Counted from the first letter of the stretch, positions 7,918 to 16,996 are shown. The stretch is 64,000 bases of DNA from Amycolatopsis xylanica (GCF_900107045.1 NZ_FNON01000004.1:62001-126000), one strand, 5' to 3'. The notes: a model not told the origin generated them from the sequence alone. A program made the numbers and translations.

Positions 7918-8169
7918 CTAGAGGCAGACCCGCCACTGGACGGACGCGCCGCGGTACCGGCCTTGGTAGAGCTTGTTCCCGTCCGCGTCCTCGTACACCC
8001 AGATCTGGCTGGCGCCCGCTCCGTCGGTGTACGAGAAGTTGAACGTGACGAACTCGCAGTTGCCGGCGGGCGCGGCCAGCGCCTGACCGGTCGCGAGGAC
8101 CGCCGGTCCCGCCGCGGCCACCGCCGCGAACACCACGACCGCCGCTGCCCGCTTTATGCTGTTCCTCAT
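7918..8169 (-). CDS. Small secreted protein, unknown function
   Basis: The product is about 83 residues, starting at the ATG at 8169, which has GAGAGGGGA at good spacing. An ATG at 8175 is the alternative. A signal peptide ends near ALAAPA. The mature part of about 50 residues has two cysteines, one near each end (GNCEFVTFNF and WRVCL), which suggests one disulfide across a small beta fold (YTDGAGASQIWVYEDADG). I do not recognise the family. It directly follows a second small secreted gene on the same strand, with which it probably forms a two-gene operon. Confidence 0.68.
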   Translation of the reverse strand: MRNSIKRAAAVVVFAAVAAAGPAVLATGQALAAPAGNCEFVTFNFSYTDGAGASQIWVYEDADGNKLYQGRYRGASVQWRVCL

Positions 8170-8171
8170 CG

Positions 8172-8462
8172 TCATTCCCCTCTCGACGTTGACTTCACGC
8201 ACTCGATGCGCGCGAATCCCTGGTACCAATGAGGCTCCGTGGGCTTGACCGCCGTCGTGGTGATCGTGCACTGCGACTCCTGGTACCCACCCGTCGCCGC
8301 GTTCCGGAAAGCACCGACGACGGCGCGGTTCAGCGCTTCCGAAGCGCTGTTGCCCACTCCCGTCCCGCTGAAGTACTCGCCACCCGCCGCGCTGGCCGCG
8401 GCGGGCAGTACCAGGCAGACCCCGGTGGCGGCGAAGGCCACCACACAGAACAATTTCCTCAT
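8172..8462 (-). CDS. Small secreted protein, unknown function
   Basis: The ATG at 8462 has GGGGAG upstream. The 96-residue precursor has a signal peptide to about residue 26 (PAAASA). The mature segment of about 70 residues carries two cysteines (SQCTITTT and ARIECVK) and a motif GTGVGNSASEALNRAVVGAF reminiscent of small actinobacterial exported proteins in which a helix packs on a sheet. No catalytic motif is visible. It ends 2 bp before the next secreted gene begins, so the two are probably translated from one mRNA and exported together. Confidence 0.68.
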   Translation of the reverse strand: MRKLFCVVAFAATGVCLVLPAAASAAGGEYFSGTGVGNSASEALNRAVVGAFRNAATGGYQESQCTITTTAVKPTEPHWYQGFARIECVKSTSRGE

Positions 8463-8643
8463 CGGCGCTCCCCTTGCACTCACGTGAAGACCCCACCCTG
8501 ACGTCAGCCTCGATGATCGAAGGTCGGCCAGGCATTCATCTCAGCTGACGTCCGCAAGCATGGCCGACACTCCCACCTGCTGTCAACTGAGGCGAACCCG
8601 CGTAGACTGGTCATACACCTGAGCTCACGAAAGAGGCCAGCGG

Positions 8644-9081
8644 ATGGACCAGGAGCCGGGAGCGGGACAGCTCGCCGAGCGGATCGACCACCTGTTCAGC
8701 GTCGTGCGCCGCCCGAACGGCGAGCAGCACAGCCACGAAGAGGTCGCCAAGGCCTGCCGGGAGGCGACCGGCGAATCCTTCTCCGCGACCTATCTATGGC
8801 AGCTGCGCACCGGCAGGCGGGACAACCCCACCAAACGTCATCTGGAGGCGCTGGCCGCGTTCTTCCAGGTCCCGCCCGCGTATTTCTTCGATGACGAGCA
8901 GGGCGACAAGATCGCCCAGGAACTCGAACTGCTCGGCGCATTGCGCAACAGCGCGGTCCGTCAAGTCGCTCTGCGTGCCGTCGCGCTTTCGGAAGAAGGT
9001 CTTGGCACGGTAAACGACATCATCGATACTATTCAGCGGAGGGAAGCGCAGCGGGGGATGTCCAACGACAGCACCGGCTGA
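8644..9081 (+). CDS. EspR-like XRE-family DNA-binding protein
   Basis: The 145-residue protein has an N-terminal XRE helix-turn-helix (about residues 10-75: SHEEVAKACREATGESFSATYLWQLRTGRRDNPTKRHLEALAAFF) followed by VPPAYFFDDE and a C-terminal helix. Length, the TYLWQLRTGRRxNP recognition helix and the YFFDD hinge match mycobacterial EspR, a dimeric nucleoid-associated regulator of secretion genes. The next two genes (peptidase and membrane protein) run in the same direction 22 bp on, so they probably form one unit. The repressor may be controlled by the downstream peptidase, as in ImmR/ImmA pairs. That control is inferred. Confidence 0.83.
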   Translation: MDQEPGAGQLAERIDHLFSVVRRPNGEQHSHEEVAKACREATGESFSATYLWQLRTGRRDNPTKRHLEALAAFFQVPPAYFFDDEQGDKIAQELELLGALRNSAVRQVALRAVALSEEGLGTVNDIIDTIQRREAQRGMSNDSTG

Positions 9082-9103
9082 AAGGCTTTAGCAGGGGAGG
9101 AAA

Positions 9104-9610
9104 GTGCTGTCCTCGCGGAGTGCACTGTGGAAACGGTGCGAGGGAATCGTCGCGTCGGTAGAAATACCCACACCCTTCGCGATGGCCGATTTCCTCGAAA
9201 CACTGGCGCGGCGACGCGGGCGGCGTATCGAACTGGTGCCGATGGCGGCGAATTCGGCCGCGCCGTGTGGTGTGCTCGCGGCCACCGATCAAGCCGATTA
9301 CGTCTTCTACACCACCGAAACCAGCGTATTGCACCAGGAACATATCCTGCTGCACGAAATCGGCCATTTGCTCTGCGGGCACGCCGGTTCGGCCGAGCTC
9401 GACGCCGCGGTGCCGTCCGCGCTCATGCCGAACCTCTCCCCCGGGCTCATCCGCCGCGTGCTGGGCCGCACCACCTACGCCGAGGAGCAGGAACGCGAGG
9501 CCGAACTGGTCGCGTCGCTGATCATGCGCCGGGTTCGCCGCGAGACGCCTACCAAGCACGCGGGCGGCCTCGGCGCGCTGGAGGCCGCGTTCGGCAGCAG
9601 ACGCCGGTGA
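9104..9610 (+). CDS. ImmA/IrrE-like zinc metallopeptidase
   Basis: The GTG at 9104 is preceded by GGGGAGG. The 168-residue protein contains LLHEIGHLLCGH, a HExxH zincin motif at residues 84-88. A later Glu-rich helix (EEQEREAELVASLI) can supply the third zinc ligand, as in M78/ImmA-IrrE peptidases (COG2856). ImmA-type enzymes cleave a partner repressor after a signal, and here the partner would be the EspR-like gene just upstream. No signal peptide is present, so it acts in the cytoplasm. Its stop overlaps the next gene's GTG by 4 bp, indicating coupled translation. Confidence 0.8.
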   Translation: MLSSRSALWKRCEGIVASVEIPTPFAMADFLETLARRRGRRIELVPMAANSAAPCGVLAATDQADYVFYTTETSVLHQEHILLHEIGHLLCGHAGSAELDAAVPSALMPNLSPGLIRRVLGRTTYAEEQEREAELVASLIMRRVRRETPTKHAGGLGALEAAFGSRRR

Positions 9611-10749
9611 CGCACTACGTCTTCAGCGGGGCCATCCTGCTCGTCGTCGCCTACAAGCTGTTCACGAACCGCGGCCGCGGGCTGACCCCGGTCCTCAAGT
9701 ACCTGCTCCTGTTCTTCACCAGCCTCGCGGTCGGCATCATGTTCGTCGCGCCGCCGACGACGAACCTGATCATGCGGTTCGAGCCGTTCCCGCTCACCGC
9801 GCGCCTGCTCGGCAACGCGTTCCAGCTGCTCGCCGTGCACTACCTGGTGCGGCTCGCCGGGTCGACCCGCACGCCGGAGCCCCGCAGCGGCTTCCGCTAT
9901 CTGGTCGCCGCCTGGCTGACGATGACCGTCCTGCTGGCCACGACGAGCTTCGACACGGACAACGGCGGGTTCACCGCGGTCAACGCGCTGCGGCCGTCGC
10001 TCATCGGCTACCAGCTGGTCCTCTTCCTCTACGGCTCCGGCTGCCTGATCGTGTTCGCCAGGATGATCAGCCGCTACGCCGCCGAATGCCCGCCCGGCCC
10101 GTTCCGCGCCGGGCTGCGCACGGTCGCGGCGGGCGCGGTGTGGACGATCGGCTGGGCGACCTGGGCCTGCCTGCCGACGCTGTGGATCCTGCTGACCGGG
10201 CTGAGCCGCGAGACGTTCATGGCGGTCAACCTGAACCTCGCCTGGCTGACCGTGCTGCTGTGGATCGCCGGCGCGATGCTCGCCACCTGGAGCGAGCAGC
10301 TGCTCCGCCTGCACCGCCGGATCAGCGCGCTCCGCCGCTACCGCGCGATGGCGCCGCTGTGGTCGGCGCTGTTCGCCGCGCAGCCCGGCATCGCGCTCAC
10401 CAGGATGCGGCGTGACCCCGAGTTCGCGCTCTACCGGCGCATCATCGAGATCCGCGACGGCGTGCTCGTGCTGCGCCGCCACATCCCGCCGCAGGTAGCC
10501 GAGTGGGTGCCCGGCCGCCAGAGTCCGGCCACGCTCGAGGCCGCCTCGCTCGCCGCCGCGCTGATCGCCAAGGAGGCCGGGCACAGCTGGCCCGCTAGCC
10601 CGCACGTCCCCACCGCGGTCGACGCCAGCATCGAGTCCGAGACCGAGTGGCTCACCGAGGTCGCGCGGGCATTCGCCACCTCGCCGGTGGTCGATGAGGT
10701 CCGCATGCACACCACGACCAGGTACGGGTCGCACCCCACAGCTGCGTGA
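9607..10749 (+). CDS. MAB_1171c-type multi-pass membrane protein
   Basis: The 380-residue protein starts at GTG 9607, overlapping the peptidase stop (GTGA). The N-terminal 230 residues form about six or seven hydrophobic segments (such as YLLLFFTSLAVGIMFV and LTVLLWIAGAMLATW). A soluble C-terminal half follows, with LHRRISALRRYRAMAPLW, RMRRDPEFALYRRIIEIRDG and a late ASLAAALIAKEAG helix. The layout matches the MAB_1171c family of putative transporters, which are recurrently encoded beside XRE and ImmA/IrrE-like genes in actinomycetes. The function is not established. The order here suggests a membrane sensor or effector for the regulator-peptidase pair. Confidence 0.75.
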   Translation: MTHYVFSGAILLVVAYKLFTNRGRGLTPVLKYLLLFFTSLAVGIMFVAPPTTNLIMRFEPFPLTARLLGNAFQLLAVHYLVRLAGSTRTPEPRSGFRYLVAAWLTMTVLLATTSFDTDNGGFTAVNALRPSLIGYQLVLFLYGSGCLIVFARMISRYAAECPPGPFRAGLRTVAAGAVWTIGWATWACLPTLWILLTGLSRETFMAVNLNLAWLTVLLWIAGAMLATWSEQLLRLHRRISALRRYRAMAPLWSALFAAQPGIALTRMRRDPEFALYRRIIEIRDGVLVLRRHIPPQVAEWVPGRQSPATLEAASLAAALIAKEAGHSWPASPHVPTAVDASIESETEWLTEVARAFATSPVVDEVRMHTTTRYGSHPTAA

Positions 10750-10812
10750 GCGTCATCACTGCTGCACAATCCACCGTGAAACGCCCGCCCTGACCGCCCT
10801 AGAGGGGGACGA

Positions 10813-13587
10813 GTGATCCACAAGTTTTCGGTGCGCACGGCCGGTGCCGCGGAGCCCGATGTGGAGCGTGCCGGGCGTGACCTGGGCCTGCCGGATCTGG
10901 AGATCTGGCACGACTACTACATCCAATTCGCCACCGAGCCCGGCGCCGAGGGCATCGCGGCCGTCTGCGACGCGCTGCACGGACCCCTCGGCAAGGTGAC
11001 CGTCGCGGACGTGGCGCTCGCCGAGGGTGAGGTCCAGGTCGCCTACCGGCGCGGTGTCGTCGACAACGAGAGCGACTCGCTCGTCGCCATGTGCGCCGCG
11101 CTCGGCCTCGACGCGGTCGCGGGCAAGATGGCGACCAGCTACAAGTCGTCCTCGCCGAAGCTGGCCGAGATCATCAGGGCCACGCGCTTCAACCAGACGA
11201 TCGAAGAGCTGCACGAGACCGAGCCGCGCTACGAGACGCTCATGCCCAGCGGGCATTACGAGCCGGCGCGGTACTACGACCTCACCAAGCTCAGCGACGA
11301 CGAGCTCGCCGAACTCGGCAAGGCCGAGGGCCGCAACCTCTCGCTCGCGCAGATGCGGCACATCCGGGGCATCCAGGAGCAGCTCGGCGCCGAGTCGGTC
11401 ACCGACGTGCTGTTCGAGGCGCTCGACGCCCGGTGGAGCGACCACTGCGCGCACACCACCTGGAAGTCGCTCGGCAGCCTGCTCGGCCGTCTGGTCGCGG
11501 CGTCGAAGGACACGCAGAACCCCAACATCCTCAGCATGTTCCACGACAACGCCGGGGTCTGGGACTTCTACGACGACCACGCGATCGCCGTCAAGGCGGA
11601 GACGCACAACGGCCCGTCGGCCATCTCGGCGTACTTCGGCCAGCTGACCAAGCTCGGCGGGGTGCTGCGCGACATCCTCGGCACCGGGCTCGTCGCGGAC
11701 CCGATCGGTTCGTTCGAGTACACCGCGCTCGGTGTCCCGGAGACGCCCGCGCCGATCGCCGGACGTCCCGCGCCCAAGCAGATCGCGTCCGACACCATCC
11801 GCGCGATCAAGGAGTACGGCAACACCTTCGGCGTGCCGATGACCTACTCCCACATGACCTTCCACCCGGCGTACCGGGCGAAGCCGTTCGCGCTCGGCGG
11901 CAGCATCGGCATCATGCCGACCTCGGCCGCGCAGCCGGGCCAGCCGCAGCCGGGTGACCTGGTGGTCCTCATCGGCGGCCTGACCGGCAACGAGGGCATG
12001 CACGGCGCGTCGGCGAGTTCGGCCGGCAGCACGATGGACGTCACCTCGGTGCAGATCGGCGCCCCGCTGGAGCAGGTCAAGTTCCGCAAGGCGCTGGTCG
12101 ACCTGCGTGACGCGGGCTGCCTGCGCGCGCTGACCGACGTCGGCGGCGCCGGGCTCAACAGCGCGGTCGGCGAGATCGGCGACCCGGGCGGCGTCTGGAT
12201 CAACACCGCGCTCGTGCCGCTGAAGACCTCCGCGCTGCCGATGTGGCGGATCCTGCTTTCCGAGTCGCAGGAACGGATGCTGCTCGCGATCCCGCCCGCG
12301 CAGTACGCGGAGGCGTCGCGGATCCTGAAGCGGCACCAGGTGCGTACCACCGCGATCGGGCGGTTCACCGACACCGGCCGGTACACCGTGTTCCACCAGC
12401 CCGCGCTGGCCGAGGCGGACGTGCTGGAGCGGGCCGAGCCGGGCGAGTTCGGCGAACTCGGCTTCGACGTGCCGTACGAGCTGCTGGACTTCGACATCCC
12501 CCGCGTCGAGACCGGGCCCGTCCCGGCCATCTCCACGCCCGCGCCTTCGTGGCCGTCGATGGCCGTCGACGAGATCGGCAAGCTGCTGGAGCAGGTCGTC
12601 GCCGACGCCGAGGTCGCGTCGCAGCACTACGCGGACTCGCAGTACGACAGCACGGTGCAGGGCAACACCTTCTACGGCCCGCAGTACGGCGACCAGCACC
12701 GGGTGTCCACCGGGTACTGGGCCGGGACGCCGGTCGACGGCTCGCGCGCCGCGGCGGTGCTCTCGACCGCCTTCAACCCGTGGCTGTTCGACGTGCACCC
12801 GGTCGACGCGCTGCGCCAGATGTTCGTCGACGTAGTCGCCGGGCAGGTGCTCGCGGGCGTCGCGCTGAACGACATCTGCCTGACCGACAACTTCTACACC
12901 CCGCACCTGGCCGAGAACTGGCAGGAATGGCTGGTCGGCATGGTCGACGAGCTGGCGGCGCTGGTCCGGCACTTCGGTGTGCCGGTCATCTCCGGCAAGG
13001 ACTCGTCGGCCGGCTCGACCGCCACGGACGAAGGCGTGGTCAGCGTGCCGCCCGCGGTGTTCCTCACCGCGCTGGGCAAGGCGCCGGACGCCGCCGGGCT
13101 GACGCCGGAGCAGTGGACCGGCGCGGGCAGCGTGCTCGCGCTGATCGGCCCTCGCACCCCGTCGCCGGTCGCGACCGTCGCCGGTCGCCTGCTCGGGATC
13201 TCCGAAGGCCCGCTGGACGCGGTCGACTTGTCCACTGTGGACGCTTACCTCGCGGCGCTGGCCTCGAGCCGGGGCTCCTTCCGCAGCGCGACCAGGATCG
13301 GGCCGGGTGGCGTCGCCGCCGGGCTGGTCAAGGGCGCGCTCGCGAGCGGGCTCGGTGTCGAGCTGAACCCCGAGGCGGCGCAGGCGGAGCTGCTCTTCGC
13401 CGAGCACCGCGCCGGCGCGCTCGTCGAGCTCGACGAGGCCGCGCTCGCCGCGCTGCCCGAAGCCCTGAACTCCGTCGTGCTCGGGCGCCTGGTCGACGAG
13501 ACCGGCGTCCGGGTGGCGGGCACCGAATTGCTCACCCCGGCCGTCGCCGACCGCTGGTCAGGTTCCTTTACCGCGAGGATCTCGTGA
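10813..13587 (+). CDS. purL: FGAM synthase large subunit, PurS-PurL fusion
   Basis: This 924-residue ATP-dependent enzyme converts FGAR and ammonia or glutamine to FGAM in purine synthesis. The synthase core shows ALDARWSDHCAHTTW, KAETHNGPSAI, a glycine-rich ALGGSIGIMP and ALTDVGGAGL. About 180 residues precede it: residues 75-135 (RRGVVDNESDSLV... ATRFNQTIEELHE) align by eye with PurS, so PurS is fused in. Actinobacteria normally encode a PurL of about 750 residues with separate PurS and PurQ. The form here is therefore atypical and may be a second copy. GTG start with GAGGGGG upstream. PurQ overlaps its stop. Confidence 0.85.
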   Translation: MIHKFSVRTAGAAEPDVERAGRDLGLPDLEIWHDYYIQFATEPGAEGIAAVCDALHGPLGKVTVADVALAEGEVQVAYRRGVVDNESDSLVAMCAALGLDAVAGKMATSYKSSSPKLAEIIRATRFNQTIEELHETEPRYETLMPSGHYEPARYYDLTKLSDDELAELGKAEGRNLSLAQMRHIRGIQEQLGAESVTDVLFEALDARWSDHCAHTTWKSLGSLLGRLVAASKDTQNPNILSMFHDNAGVWDFYDDHAIAVKAETHNGPSAISAYFGQLTKLGGVLRDILGTGLVADPIGSFEYTALGVPETPAPIAGRPAPKQIASDTIRAIKEYGNTFGVPMTYSHMTFHPAYRAKPFALGGSIGIMPTSAAQPGQPQPGDLVVLIGGLTGNEGMHGASASSAGSTMDVTSVQIGAPLEQVKFRKALVDLRDAGCLRALTDVGGAGLNSAVGEIGDPGGVWINTALVPLKTSALPMWRILLSESQERMLLAIPPAQYAEASRILKRHQVRTTAIGRFTDTGRYTVFHQPALAEADVLERAEPGEFGELGFDVPYELLDFDIPRVETGPVPAISTPAPSWPSMAVDEIGKLLEQVVADAEVASQHYADSQYDSTVQGNTFYGPQYGDQHRVSTGYWAGTPVDGSRAAAVLSTAFNPWLFDVHPVDALRQMFVDVVAGQVLAGVALNDICLTDNFYTPHLAENWQEWLVGMVDELAALVRHFGVPVISGKDSSAGSTATDEGVVSVPPAVFLTALGKAPDAAGLTPEQWTGAGSVLALIGPRTPSPVATVAGRLLGISEGPLDAVDLSTVDAYLAALASSRGSFRSATRIGPGGVAAGLVKGALASGLGVELNPEAAQAELLFAEHRAGALVELDEAALAALPEALNSVVLGRLVDETGVRVAGTELLTPAVADRWSGSFTARIS

Positions 13588-14258
13588 AACCGACAGTCAA
13601 CGTCCTGTACCTGCCCGGCACGAACTGCCAGGACGAAACCCTGCGCGCGTTCCGCGACGTCGGCGCCGAGCCGAGGCTGCGGTTCGTGGCCGACGTGCTC
13701 GACGGCTCCGAGCGGCTCGACGACGCCGACATCCTGTGCGTTCCCGGCGGCTTCTCGTTCGGTGACCACCTGGGTGGCGGCTCGGTCGCGTCGCTGCTGC
13801 TGAAGACCCGGCTCGCCGACCAGTTCAATGCCTGCCTGACCCGGCCGCTTTTGGGGATCTGCAACGGTTTCCAGATCGCGCTGCGCGCGGGCTGCTTCGG
13901 TGAGGGCGTGGCGCTGAAGGTCAACGCGGCAGGCACCTTCCGCAACGAGCCGCACGCGCGCCACGTGGTCGAGCCCGGCAACGAGAGCCCGTGGCTGACC
14001 GGCCTCAGTGGACAGACGCTGGCCTTCCCGTTCGCGCACGGCGAAGGCCGCTTCAGCCACCTGCCCGAGGCGACCGAGGGCTGGCAGGCGGCGCTGCGGT
14101 ACGCGGACGGGTCCGAATTGGACGGTTCGCAGGGCGGCATCGCGGGCATCACCAGCGCCGACGGGCTGGCCTTCGGGCTGATGAACCACCCCGAGCGCGC
14201 GATGAACGACGAGATCCGGTTGGCCTTCTTCGAAAACGGTGTTCGCGCCGCTGCGTAA
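13584..14258 (+). CDS. purQ: FGAM synthase glutaminase subunit PurQ
   Basis: The 224-residue class I glutamine amidotransferase begins at a GTG that overlaps the PurL stop by 4 bp, so the two are coupled. Landmarks are PGTNCQDE, PGGFSFGDHL, the nucleophile Cys93 in GICNGFQ and the triad His202/Glu204 in MNHPERA (MPHPER in most PurQ proteins). It releases ammonia from glutamine for the synthase subunit. The pairing with a PurS-PurL fusion reduces the usual three-gene FGAM synthase to two genes. Confidence 0.9.
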   Translation: MKPTVNVLYLPGTNCQDETLRAFRDVGAEPRLRFVADVLDGSERLDDADILCVPGGFSFGDHLGGGSVASLLLKTRLADQFNACLTRPLLGICNGFQIALRAGCFGEGVALKVNAAGTFRNEPHARHVVEPGNESPWLTGLSGQTLAFPFAHGEGRFSHLPEATEGWQAALRYADGSELDGSQGGIAGITSADGLAFGLMNHPERAMNDEIRLAFFENGVRAAA

Positions 14259-14320
14259 CGGCCCCGTTCACCGCAACGGACGCCTGGTACGTACCGGTCC
14301 GGCACTGGTAAGAAGAGTCG

Positions 14321-16297
14321 GTGATCTTCTCTGATCTCGACGCTTTCATCACCCATCCCCGGATCACCGGGCTGACGCTGTCCCGTGACGGCTCCAGGCT
14401 GGTGGTCGCGGTGGCGACGCCGAACCGCAAGAAGTCCCGCTACACCACGGCTTTGTGGTCACTCGACCCCGACGGCGCCGGCCAGGCCACCAGGCTGACC
14501 CGCGGCGCCGAAGGCGAGTCCGGCGCCGCGTTCACACCGGGCGGCGACCTGCTGTTCGTGTCGTCACGCCCGGACCCGGAGGGCGAAAAGTCCGGAACGG
14601 CGCTCTGGTGCCAGCCCGCGCACGGTGGCGACGCCCGGGTGCTTGTCGCTCTATCGGGTGACGTGCGGGACGTGGTGACGGCCGCCGACGGGACGATCGT
14701 GTTCGGCTCGGAGCTGCACCCGTCGGCCACGGATGCCGATCATGACAAGGAAATCCGCAAACAACGCGCGGACGGCGGCGTCACCGCGATACTGCACGAG
14801 GAGTTCCCGGTCCGTTACTGGGATCATGACCTCGGGCCGGAGTCCACGCGCCTGTTCGCGCTGACCGGCGACGAGCCTCGCGACCTCACCGGCCATGTCG
14901 GGCGGGCGCTGAGCACGAGCGCGGGCTGGGACATCAGCCCGGACGGCCGCACGATCGTCACCGTCTGGATCGTCGCCGAACCTGCGGGCTCGCAACGGTC
15001 CACTCTGGTCGCACTCGACGTCGAGACCGGCGAACGCCGCGTGCTCGCCGAAGATCCCGAGCACGAGTACGACTCGCCCCGCATCTCCCCCGACGGCACC
15101 CGGGTCGCGTTCGGCGTCGAGCGCCGGTTCACCCCGGAGGAGCCGGGCGACCGCTGGCTCGGCGTCGTTCCCTTGGCAGGCGGGGAAATCAGCCCGCTGG
15201 CCGCCGAGTGGGACCGCTGGCCGCACTCGGCCGTGTGGACGCCGGACGGCGCGGCGCTCGTGGCGGTCGCGGACGACAACGGCAGGGCCCCGCTCTGGCG
15301 CATCGATTTGGCGACCGGCGAGCACACCCGCCTGACCCACGACGACGCCGCGTACACCAACGTCCACATAGGACATAACGGCTGGGCCTACGCGTTGCGC
15401 GCGGCCATCGACAGCCCGCCGGCCCCGGTCCGGATCGCGCTGGACGGCTCGAAGATCGAACTCCTGCCGAGCCCGGTCGAGCCGGTCGCGGTACCCGGCA
15501 GGCTCGAGGAAGTCGTCACCACGGCCGAGGACGGCACCCGGATCCGGTCCTGGCTCGCGCTCCCCCACGACGCCGGTCCGGAGCACCCGGCGCCGCTGGT
15601 GCTGCAGGTACACGGCGGCCCGGTGCTTTCGCAGAACACGTGGTCGTGGCGCGCGAACCCCTGGCCGTTGGTGGAGCGCGGTTTCGCGGTCCTGCTCCCG
15701 GATTTCGCGCTGTCGACGGGGTACGGGGTCGACTTCATCCGCCGCGGCTGGGGCCAGTGGAACGGCGCCCCGTACACGGACCTGATGACCTTCACCGACG
15801 TCACGAGCGCCCGCCCCGACATCGACGGCGACCGCACCGCGGCGATGGGCGGCTCCTTCGGCGGCTACATGGCCAACTGGATCGCCGGCCACACCGACCG
15901 GTTCGACGCGATCGTCGCCCACGCCTCGGTCTGGCGCCTGCACGACTCGGCCGAGACCGGCGACATCCCCTGGTTCTTCCACCGCGAGATGACCCCCGAG
16001 ACGGCCGACGCCCAGTCACCCCACCACTCGGCCGACGCCATCACCACCCCGATGCTCATCATCCACGGCGACAAGGACTACCGGGTCCCCATCACCGAAG
16101 CCACCCGCCTCTGGTGGGACCTCTCCTCCCGTACCAAGGCCGACACCACCACCCCGCACAAGTTCCTCTACTTCCCCGACGAAGGCCACTGGATCCTCGC
16201 GCCCCACCACGCCAAGCTCTGGTACGCCACCGTGCTGGCATTTTTGTCCCACCACGTCCTCGACACCCCCTGGACCCGCCCCGCCCTCCTCGGCTGA
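14321..16297 (+). CDS. S9-family serine peptidase (acylaminoacyl/dipeptidyl peptidase type)
   Basis: The 658-residue protein has an N-terminal beta-propeller of WD/PD40-like blades (repeated SPDGRTIVTVW, ISPDGTRVAFGV and WTPDGAALVAV) to about residue 390, then an alpha/beta-hydrolase domain. The catalytic triad is visible: Ser512 in GGSFGGYM, Asp586 in HGDKDYRVP and His623 in DEGHWI. S9C enzymes remove N-terminal residues or acyl-amino acids from short peptides, with the propeller filtering substrates. There is no signal peptide, so it should be cytosolic. The start is a GTG with AAGAAGAG upstream, 62 bp after purQ. Confidence 0.9.
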   Translation: MIFSDLDAFITHPRITGLTLSRDGSRLVVAVATPNRKKSRYTTALWSLDPDGAGQATRLTRGAEGESGAAFTPGGDLLFVSSRPDPEGEKSGTALWCQPAHGGDARVLVALSGDVRDVVTAADGTIVFGSELHPSATDADHDKEIRKQRADGGVTAILHEEFPVRYWDHDLGPESTRLFALTGDEPRDLTGHVGRALSTSAGWDISPDGRTIVTVWIVAEPAGSQRSTLVALDVETGERRVLAEDPEHEYDSPRISPDGTRVAFGVERRFTPEEPGDRWLGVVPLAGGEISPLAAEWDRWPHSAVWTPDGAALVAVADDNGRAPLWRIDLATGEHTRLTHDDAAYTNVHIGHNGWAYALRAAIDSPPAPVRIALDGSKIELLPSPVEPVAVPGRLEEVVTTAEDGTRIRSWLALPHDAGPEHPAPLVLQVHGGPVLSQNTWSWRANPWPLVERGFAVLLPDFALSTGYGVDFIRRGWGQWNGAPYTDLMTFTDVTSARPDIDGDRTAAMGGSFGGYMANWIAGHTDRFDAIVAHASVWRLHDSAETGDIPWFFHREMTPETADAQSPHHSADAITTPMLIIHGDKDYRVPITEATRLWWDLSSRTKADTTTPHKFLYFPDEGHWILAPHHAKLWYATVLAFLSHHVLDTPWTRPALLG

Positions 16298-16339
16298 CCG
16301 CGCCCCGCGTACGCCAACGGACGCCATGCGTGCACAGAT

Positions 16340-16473
16340 GGACGACACACGTGCACAGCCGGACGACACGCCCGAGAGGTCGCACGGCTTCGCTTCGGGC
16401 GTGTCGTCCATCCACGTACGCGTGTCGTCCGTCGAGGTACGCGTGTCGTCCATCCAGGTACGCGCATCGACCC
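16340..16473. repeat. Array G1: GGACGACAC / GTGTCGTCC repeats with 21-bp period
   Basis: GGACGACAC occurs at 16340 and 16361. Its inverse GTGTCGTCC occurs at 16401, 16422 and 16443, each followed by a variable copy of ATCCAGGTACGC. Direct copies on one side face inverted copies on the other, so the whole can fold as a cruciform. The same motif and period appear at 37871-38013. It lies between the S9 peptidase and the cupin gene. Confidence 0.7.
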
Positions 16474-16552
16474 AGTGCCATGTGCGGAAGGCATGGATTG
16501 GATGCGGGATCGGCCTTGGACCGCATGGGTGGGCGAGGCCGATCCTGGCGTC

Positions 16553-16996
16553 ATGACAGAGAACAAGGCAGGACTGCCGCCGGAACCCCTCGCGGGCGAA
16601 ATCGTCGCGCGGGGGTTTCGGGACTGGCCGACCGAGCTGCTCCAAGAGTTCCGGGACAACGAGTTCAACGGGAACGTCGGCGGACGGTTGCTCGACGAGA
16701 GTCCGTGGGCTCGCGTCTGGGATATCCGGCTGGCACCCGGGGAACGGCTGCCCGCGCATCGCCACGTGCTCGACTACTCGTGGACCGCGCTGACGGCCGG
16801 CCACAGCCGTCAGCACACGCATGACGGCACCACGCGCGAGGTGACCTACCAAGCGGGTGAGAGCCGGAGTTTCACCTTCGGCGAAGGCGAATACCTGTTG
16901 CACGACTTGGAAAACATCGGGGACACGACGCTCGCGTTCGTGACCGTCGAGCTACTCGGCGACCGGGCGCTGCAGGTGCGGCGGGACGACCGCTGA
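16553..16996 (+). CDS. Cupin-domain protein
   Basis: I start this 147-residue protein at ATG 16553 (MTENKAGLPPEP). The frame opens earlier at 16475, but that stretch overlaps repeat DNA. The middle has a single cupin barrel: RLAPGERLPAHRHVLDYSWTAL supplies the two-His part of motif 1 (AHRHVLDY) and EGEYLLHDLENIG lies in motif 2. Such small cupins bind a metal and can be isomerases, dioxygenases or sensors. The substrate cannot be read from sequence. Its 3' end overlaps the convergent LysR gene by 45 bp. Confidence 0.72.
   Translation: MTENKAGLPPEPLAGEIVARGFRDWPTELLQEFRDNEFNGNVGGRLLDESPWARVWDIRLAPGERLPAHRHVLDYSWTALTAGHSRQHTHDGTTREVTYQAGESRSFTFGEGEYLLHDLENIGDTTLAFVTVELLGDRALQVRRDDR

Noticed and set aside
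10750..10812. Purine riboswitch before purL
   Set aside because: The 63-bp leader is too short for a purine riboswitch and lacks the expected junction sequences.
10756..13407. Long minus-strand frame opposite purL
   Set aside because: Composition is Arg/His/Asp-rich, as expected for the complement of a high-GC coding sequence, and purL is unmistakable.
16326..16556. Short ORF with a heptad-like pattern over array G1
   Set aside because: The 21-bp repeat period gives an artificial seven-residue pattern. It overlaps the cupin start and lacks a ribosome site.
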